Shown here: positions 58,828 through 64,000 of the stretch, in pieces | How the letters are laid out: the number at the start of each line of letters is the position of its first letter | How positions within the stretch are numbered: the stretch's first letter is position 1 | DNA from: Ulota crispa | Taxonomy: Eukaryota > Streptophyta > Bryopsida > Orthotrichales > Orthotrichaceae | Length of the DNA stretch: 64,000 nucleotides | NCBI GenBank assembly: GCA_963920765.1 | Contig: OY987247.1 | Span: forward strand, 9,024,471 to 9,088,470 | Direction of reading: 5' to 3' | The notes under the pieces: generated by a model | The model's database searches: none | Seen by the model: only the letters and a program-made list of their open reading frames with translations | What the model was told of the DNA's origin: nothing | Program-made: the position numbers and the translations under genes

Positions 58828-58831
58828 TTAA

Positions 58832-60091
58832 CCTCTAAAGGCCCAAGTGGTCCCTTAGGGGCCAAATGGGGTTTTGGGCATGTACCTACAATTAAACTAC
58901 TTTGTTTGGTTTTCTGAAACTTTTATTGAAGGTGTGAAATTCAAAGATCTACTTTGGCATCTAATTTTTTCTTCATTCCGACATTTATTGAAGAAGTTAT
59001 GCATGAATAACTGAAAACTTGGGGAGAAGTGGGCAGCTCAACAAAAAAAAAAAACTTGTGTTTTTTTTAAATAAAATTTGGAAATTGGTTCTTTAGATTT
59101 TTATGTAAGTGGGAAGCTTTGGATCATTCAATTTTGATTGATGAGATGAAATTTATGAGAAGTTTTAGTTTGTGGATAGGTATGGGACTCCCAAACCTCC
59201 ATTAGGAGGGATTTGGACCCTTGATAGGGTTGCGAGTTTGTTGCAAGTTTTGGGGAACGGCCAGGTTGGGAATGGCCATTTGAAAAATTTTAAAAAATTA
59301 AAAAATAAATAAAAAACCTTAGAAAAAAATATAAAAAATAATTTTTTTTAATTTTTTAAATTAAAAAATTAATTGAATATTATTAGCTGACATGGCATTG
59401 AGGCAACTAGCAAAGACTGCTGTCAAACTGCTCATGTGGCAGTGTTCCTAAAGCTCTCATAGGTTTATGGTTTAGGGGCCCTCCCTTGGGTCCAAATCCC
59501 TAATGCATTTCTTTTGCCCCTTGTAAAAATTGTTGCTTTACTTTTTTGAGCTCCTTGTGTATTTATTTTTTGACTTTTTTTTCCCAAGTTTTAGTAGATT
59601 AAGATTCCTTGGATTTTACCATTTGGATCAAAGTAATTCATATTTTTGAAATTTACATAAATCCTCCAATTTCGCCTAGTGTATATGCAAATTTCATGGC
59701 CTTACGGCATTGCAAGATTTTACAAAGTATGATTTGCACCTCCAATTCATTTGAAAGTTCTCCCACACATACCTAACTTGGTTGTCTACATGGGAAAAAA
59801 AAACCTTAGTTTTGCGTAAAGCAATTTTTTTGATATTGAAGTGGTCAAAAGCTTTTGAAGTTTTTGGGCACCAAAAGAAAAGAACTTTTTTTTTACTTCA
59901 AATGTCAATATCTCACTCCTCTACATCTAGAATGATATGATTTTTTTCCCACAAGTACCTCCCATATCCTAGGGCAAGATCTTACGGTTGGATTTCTGAA
60001 AAAAACTTTTTTTCCTACCATTCTACTTATTCCCCCAAAAGTGGCAGTTCTCAATGACTTTCACAAAAAAAAGGGCTTAGGCCTTCAGGGG
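58832..60091. mobile_element. TTAA-flanked MITE, long subfamily B, inverted orientation, with nested MITE
   Basis: TTAA lies at 58828-58831 and 60092-60095. The left end is CCTCTAAAGGCCCAAGTGG; the right inverse complement is CCCCTGAAGGCCTAAGCCC. Read on the minus strand it aligns with 49526-50472. The extra length is due to the nested CATTAGG element 59202-59505. Confidence 0.82.
59202..59505. mobile_element. CATTAGG-family MITE, copy 3, nested in subfamily B
   Basis: The ends CATTAGGAGGGATTTGGACC and the inverse complement CATTAGGGATTTGGACCC bound about 304 bp. The uninterrupted relative near 50105-50125 (minus strand) gives the empty site (AAACCTCCAT then CCTTTTTGCC) and implies a short duplication of about CAT. 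Confidence 0.72.
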
Positions 60092-60095
60092 TTAA

Positions 60096-60742
60096 CCCCT
60101 AAATGCCGAAGGCACCCAATTTGGGTGTTTGCAAAACTTTGAAGACGAATAAAATCTTCTCAAATTACTATTTTTGGTATTTTCTTTTGAACACAAGTTT
60201 GTTTTGAAGTCTGTTTTCAATATCAAAAATCTGATTTTGAAAATGAATGTTCATGATTTTTTTATTCAAGATTTTGTACAAGGGTTTCCACTATAATCTT
60301 GAGTTTTTTTTAGTGTTGGAAGATCTTGAAAATGAGCCTCGAATACACTAGAGCTTGGAGAAAAATCTGCATTAGAAATCCATTTAAAAAGAATACATGA
60401 GTAGATTTTGAAAGCCGTAAATTGGTTGAGGTTAAGCATGTATTGACCTTAAACCTCATATTGTTTTAATGACCAACTTTTCAGATTTGACATGTGAAAT
60501 GAGGATTAGAAAACTTCAAGTCACTTTTGCAGTTTTAACACCCTCATATTCAAACGTTATAATCTTTCAAACTGTAAGTGATATTGTTGTGTTTTCTTTT
60601 TCCATGTAATCTCTAACATGTCAAGTTTAAATTTGTACAGTTACAGTTTAAAAAAACTTGATGAGATTTACAAAAAGGTTGGTTGATTGTTCACTTCCCT
60701 GAAAATGCCGAGAAGTTTAGAAAGGCTTTGGGCATTTAGGGG
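60096..60742. mobile_element. TTAA-flanked MITE, 647 bp (CCCCTAAATGCC ends)
   Basis: TTAA lies at 60092-60095 (shared with the preceding element) and 60743-60746. Ends are CCCCTAAATGCCGAAGGCACC and CCCCTAAATGCCCAAAGCC (inverse complement). Same length as and homologous to 42752-43398. Confidence 0.87.
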
Positions 60743-60746
60743 TTAA

Positions 60747-61236
60747 TTGAAAAAATTCCAAATGTAGGAGAAAATCAAGAGAGAACTGTGGAAAAACACC
60801 AGAGACCACCACTTCAGTAACAATTTATTTGCTAATAACTCTGAAAAGTATCGAAAATCAAATTCCAAGTGTCGAATTGAACAAAACTTCAAAATAACTC
60901 TCATTTTGTCACTCAGATGCTGAATCTGCCCCATTTCTGTACCCAAGTTGGCAAATTCATCATGCACTCCAGCAAAATAAATTTCTATACACTATCTCTT
61001 GTGAGAATTTGACTCTTCTTTTGTAAGAAAGCGAAGATTCCCATAATTTACTTAAATCTTTATTTTTATGATAATGTGTTGGAGTTGCCCAGTCAGCTTG
61101 CAAGCCTGGTGAGCTTGACTTTGGTGTTCCTTTGACTTAGTTCTTCCAATCCGCTTTCCGTAGAACTGAGCAGGTTTTAAGAAAGTTCAGTACTTTGGTT
61201 CAGGGTTTGGGGGAGAACAGGCATTTAGTGGATTGT
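60747..61236. other. Intergenic stretch, no gene seen
   Basis: No supported feature. Confidence 0.4.
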
Positions 61237-61316
61237 TAACCGGTTGAAATTGCAAATAAACTGGTTGAAATTGCAAATAAATTGGTTGAAATTTGAAACA
61301 AACTAGTTGGTTTTAT
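61237..61316. repeat. Short tandem repeat, ~24-bp unit, 3 copies
   Basis: CGGTTGAAATTGCAAATAAA and two close variants follow head to tail. Confidence 0.8.
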
Positions 61317-61322
61317 AAAAAA

Positions 61323-61838
61323 TCTAATCTACCTATACTATTAAATGGGAGCCTAACTCTCATTGACTCCGCGTCCTTTTTTAGAATTTTCTAAAACGTT
61401 TTGGTGAAAGTTAAAGCAATAAAAGATGCTTTACAATTTAGATGTAGAACACCAAGCACCCTCCAATCATGTCTTTTTCCAAAATCTTGTAAATTTTTTG
61501 GTGGAAGTTGAAACAATAAAGGATGCCCCAAATACAAAACACCAAACGTCCTCCAACCATATTTTAGAAAACCAACAAAACGCCAATCACCCCCTAGCAA
61601 AATATTCAAAGTAACATTGTGATGGAGGCAACTATTATTTTTGGTTTCAAATAAAAACTAAAATGACCATGCATCAAGGTTAGATTTTGAACCAATTATG
61701 AGATATCAATTTCCTATGAAGTACATCAAGATCATATTCTAGACCAATTGATTTGTGAGATATTGTTTTTTTGTGAAATTGAATGTTGCTTTACCCATAC
61801 AAAGTCCAGCTCACGCAAAGCGTGTGCTTGTACACTAG
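61323..61838 (+). mobile_element. Non-autonomous Helitron
   Basis: The 5' end TCTAATCTACCTATACTATT, followed by AAATGGGAG, is the form common to plant Helitrons. The 3' end is CTAG at 61835-61838, followed by T. Ten nt before it lies the hairpin CACGC-AAA-GCGTG (61812-61824), the diagnostic 3' stem-loop. There is no target duplication, as expected; insertion is between A and T. The 5' boundary could instead be the second TC at 61328. The interior holds an imperfect direct repeat (about 61395-61490 and 61493-61580) and no Rep/helicase. Confidence 0.8.
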
Positions 61839-61839
61839 T

Positions 61840-62227
61840 TTTAATATAAACATAGAATATTTATTTGAAAAAATTGGTGCATGTTAGTGAAAAATCAACT
61901 AATATTGAAAAATGCTGGATTTTAATCGGTGAATCTAAATGATGATTCATTTGTTCACATGAACATAATCACACAAGTAAGGGCAACCCTCTCTAAATGT
62001 TATGTCTTGGGAATAATTATATTCTGTTTAATTACAATGAGTTGTAGCACCTCCACTATCCCTGAAAAAGTCTAATTACCCAACTCAGGAGATTAAAAAA
62101 ACACTTTAAGAGCACTTCTATGCTAGGTTGGAATTATATAACTCAATGACAAATAAACAAGTCAATTCTGAATTATCCGATCCCACATGAACATGTAAAT
62201 TTGCCTCAAAGTAGCACAACAGTGGGT
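61840..62227. other. AT-rich intergenic stretch, no gene seen
   Basis: No supported feature. Confidence 0.4.
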
Positions 62228-62238
62228 TTAACCCTTAA

Positions 62239-63270
62239 CCCCTAAAGACCATGGCCTTTATTTCGTCAAAAGACACTCAAAGCTGCCACTTCTATGGCAA
62301 AGAGTAAAAAAGTTTGAAAATTGGTTCTTTTTGCATAATTAACCATAGGATCTTCTACTAGACTTGTATAAGAATGTGTCATTCAAAACTTAAAAACTTA
62401 ACTAGCACAGATTGCTAGATATTTGCGTTCAAAGTATTAAAAATAAGTTTTTTTGCACTTTGCACAATTAGATTATTTGACTTTAAACTTTTTTAACTTA
62501 AATTTTTGCACCATGAAGTTTTGAGGTTTATTTTTTTATACTGGGGAATTGAGTTGAGAATCTTTGGAAAAAAATCAAAACAAAAAATACCTAATTTTCA
62601 TTCTTTCACTACAAAGAAACCATGGTCTTTTTGACAAAAAAATGTGACTTAATCTACAGTAACTGTAGATTATGTCAAATTTTTTTGTCAAAAAGACCAT
62701 GGTTTCCCATAGTGTTTAAAAAAACATTAGGTAGAAGAAGGTATGAGATTGAACAAAAACTTAAATTACTACTAACCTTGCAATGGAATTGAAACTCAAT
62801 AATCCCAATGGTGAGGTTGTTCTAGAAAGAGTACTTCACCCTCTTTGACAATTTTTTTTGAAAAAATGTTAAGCTTCCCTTCCAAAATGAACTGTATAAG
62901 TTATTTTTTCAAGAGGATGCTTGAATTGCCCAAAAAACAAGATTGTCCATAACTTTCTCATAACTAGTTCAAATGGAATGAATCAAAGCTTCAGATGTAA
63001 ACAAAGATATAATCTACAAGGGAAAAAAAAATTAAAAAAAATCAAGTTTTTGTAAATTTTTTTTTTGCTACCTAGACCCCCCAAATTTTTGCTTATTTGG
63101 GCATAACTTTTGCTCCTTGGCATTGATTGGAATAAAAATTATATTCTCCAAAAGCTAATGTGTTTTCCTATCTTCAAAAAAAGTTTCAAAAAATCAAAAC
63201 AAAAATTGAGGCTGTAGGTACTTGCCTGAAATTCCATTTGTCCCCTAAACGGACAATGGTCCTTTAGGGG
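62239..63270. mobile_element. TTAA-flanked MITE, subfamily B, nested in a subfamily A TIR
   Basis: TTAA lies at 62235-62238 and 63271-63274. The left end is CCCCTAAAGACCATGGCC; the right inverse complement is CCCCTAAAGGACCATTGTCC. It is an inverted relative of 30526-31437 and contains the CACTA-like element 62607-62714. Confidence 0.87.
62607..62714. mobile_element. CACTA-like mini-MITE (108 bp) with TTT duplication
   Basis: It begins CACTACAAAGAAACCATGG and ends CCATGGTTTCCCATAGTG, flanked by TTT on both sides (62604-62606, 62715-62717). CACTA...TAGTG ends with a 3-bp duplication are the CACTA hallmark. The whole element is one hairpin with arms of about 50 bp. Confidence 0.78.
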
Positions 63271-63503
63271 TTAAAGGACCAAGGAGCCCTTTGCGACCAA
63301 TACCATATTTAGTATTTTCTTGTATTTGGAATGCATCCACACCTTTATTACATTTGAGATCAACAAAGAAGTTAGAATATAAATCAATGCGGTTCTAGTA
63401 AGTTAATCAAGATCCCAAATTAAAACTTTTTATTGGTAGCAAATGCCAGTTATACAATAATGTATTTACTATGTAATACGTAGAGCGGTCCTTTAAGGAT
63501 TAA

Positions 63504-63914
63504 TGACCATTTTAGAATTTCAATAAACTAGTTGGCAAACCCAAATGGTATAATTGCAAAAGAGTCGCACTTCAATGTTGTAAAACCCTTTTGTTGCTAG
63601 TGTGAAAGGCCATTTGAGACTATGGTTGACCACCTCGCTTTGCTCAAGTGGCTTAAAACGTGAATGATCAAGACTTGGCTATTGCTTCATGTTTGCTCTA
63701 AATATTTCACCCATTTCCTCCATCTTGCACAATTTTGTTGTGTTATTTTACAAACTTTGTTGTTACTAGATCTCAAGTGGAACATAGGAATTGAGAAGAA
63801 ACAGTAAAATCATGAAAATTATGTTGTTCACAATTCCAAGTAGAGATACTCACAGTACAAGGAAACATATACTATAATAGAAACCCTGCCTATAGAACTT
63901 GCAACTTTTGGTAA
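63504..63914. other. Intergenic stretch, no gene seen
   Basis: No supported feature. Confidence 0.4.
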
Positions 63915-64000
63915 GAGCATTCCCACCCGGCCCCCTCAAACGGATGGCCTTTTAGGAAAAGGCCAGCCTACTCCCAAAAAAGAGTCCCACCCAACTCCAA
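63915..64000. mobile_element. Possible left end of a DNA transposon, cut by the window
   Basis: GAGCATTCCCACCCGGCCCC resembles the GAGCAT-type ends of plant MULE/hAT/PIF MITEs and is followed by a GC-rich interior. The right end is outside the window. Confidence 0.35.

Larger units (their letters stand above)
62232..63499. mobile_element. TTAA-flanked MITE, subfamily A, interrupted in its own TIR
   Basis: TTAA lies at 62228-62231 and 63500-63503. The left end begins CCC, then is interrupted by a second element at its internal TTAA (62235-62238) and resumes AGGACCAAGGAGCCC after 63274. The right end inverse complement is TCCTTAAAGGACCGCTC. Without the insert the element is 232 bp, close to the 225-bp relative at 35641-35865. 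Confidence 0.85.

Overview
This is nuclear DNA of a land plant. The evidence is an intronless histone H4 with the plant residues (Ile60, Arg77), a Bet v 1/PR-10 gene, short GT-AG introns, a Stowaway-type MITE, and TTTAGGG-like tracts. Five supported genes sit in short GC-richer islands inside about 55 kb of very AT-rich DNA packed with small non-autonomous transposons. A compact-genome plant such as a bryophyte or lycophyte is a guess; nothing here fixes the species.

All five genes are on the minus strand. (1) 1-1107: 5' part of an unrecognised protein with an Ala-rich N-terminus, three exons in phase, running off the window. (2) 5275-8202: four-exon gene for a protein with two CxxCxGxG (DnaJ-type) zinc motifs and no J domain, with a Stowaway MITE in its last intron and a tandemly duplicated upstream region. 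(3) 15198-15509: histone H4 with a TATA box and a GC-rich promoter. (4) 36091-37776: two-exon Bet v 1/PR-10-like gene. (5) 45433-46924: two-exon secreted GH105-type unsaturated rhamnogalacturonyl hydrolase with a telomere-like minisatellite in its intron. They show no shared pathway and no operon-like arrangement.

The rest is a mobile-element landscape. Its dominant component is a superfamily of elements from 72 bp to about 1.2 kb, with terminal inverted repeats of the form CCCCTAAAGG(A/C)CC and duplicated TTAA targets. This is the signature of piggyBac-type transposition, but no transposase is present. About twenty copies occur, some abutting through one shared TTAA and one inserted in the TTAA inside another copy's terminal repeat. 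Other types identified by their ends and target duplications are hAT-like (8 bp), MULE-like (9 bp), PIF/Harbinger-like (TTA), CACTA-like (TTT), Stowaway (TA), a Helitron with its 3' hairpin, a 3.1-kb insertion with a 5-bp duplication and a paralogous empty site, a possible copia LTR relic, and several long near-perfect fold-backs (713 and 802 bp).

All coordinates and splice sites were read by eye from the sequence. No database search was run.
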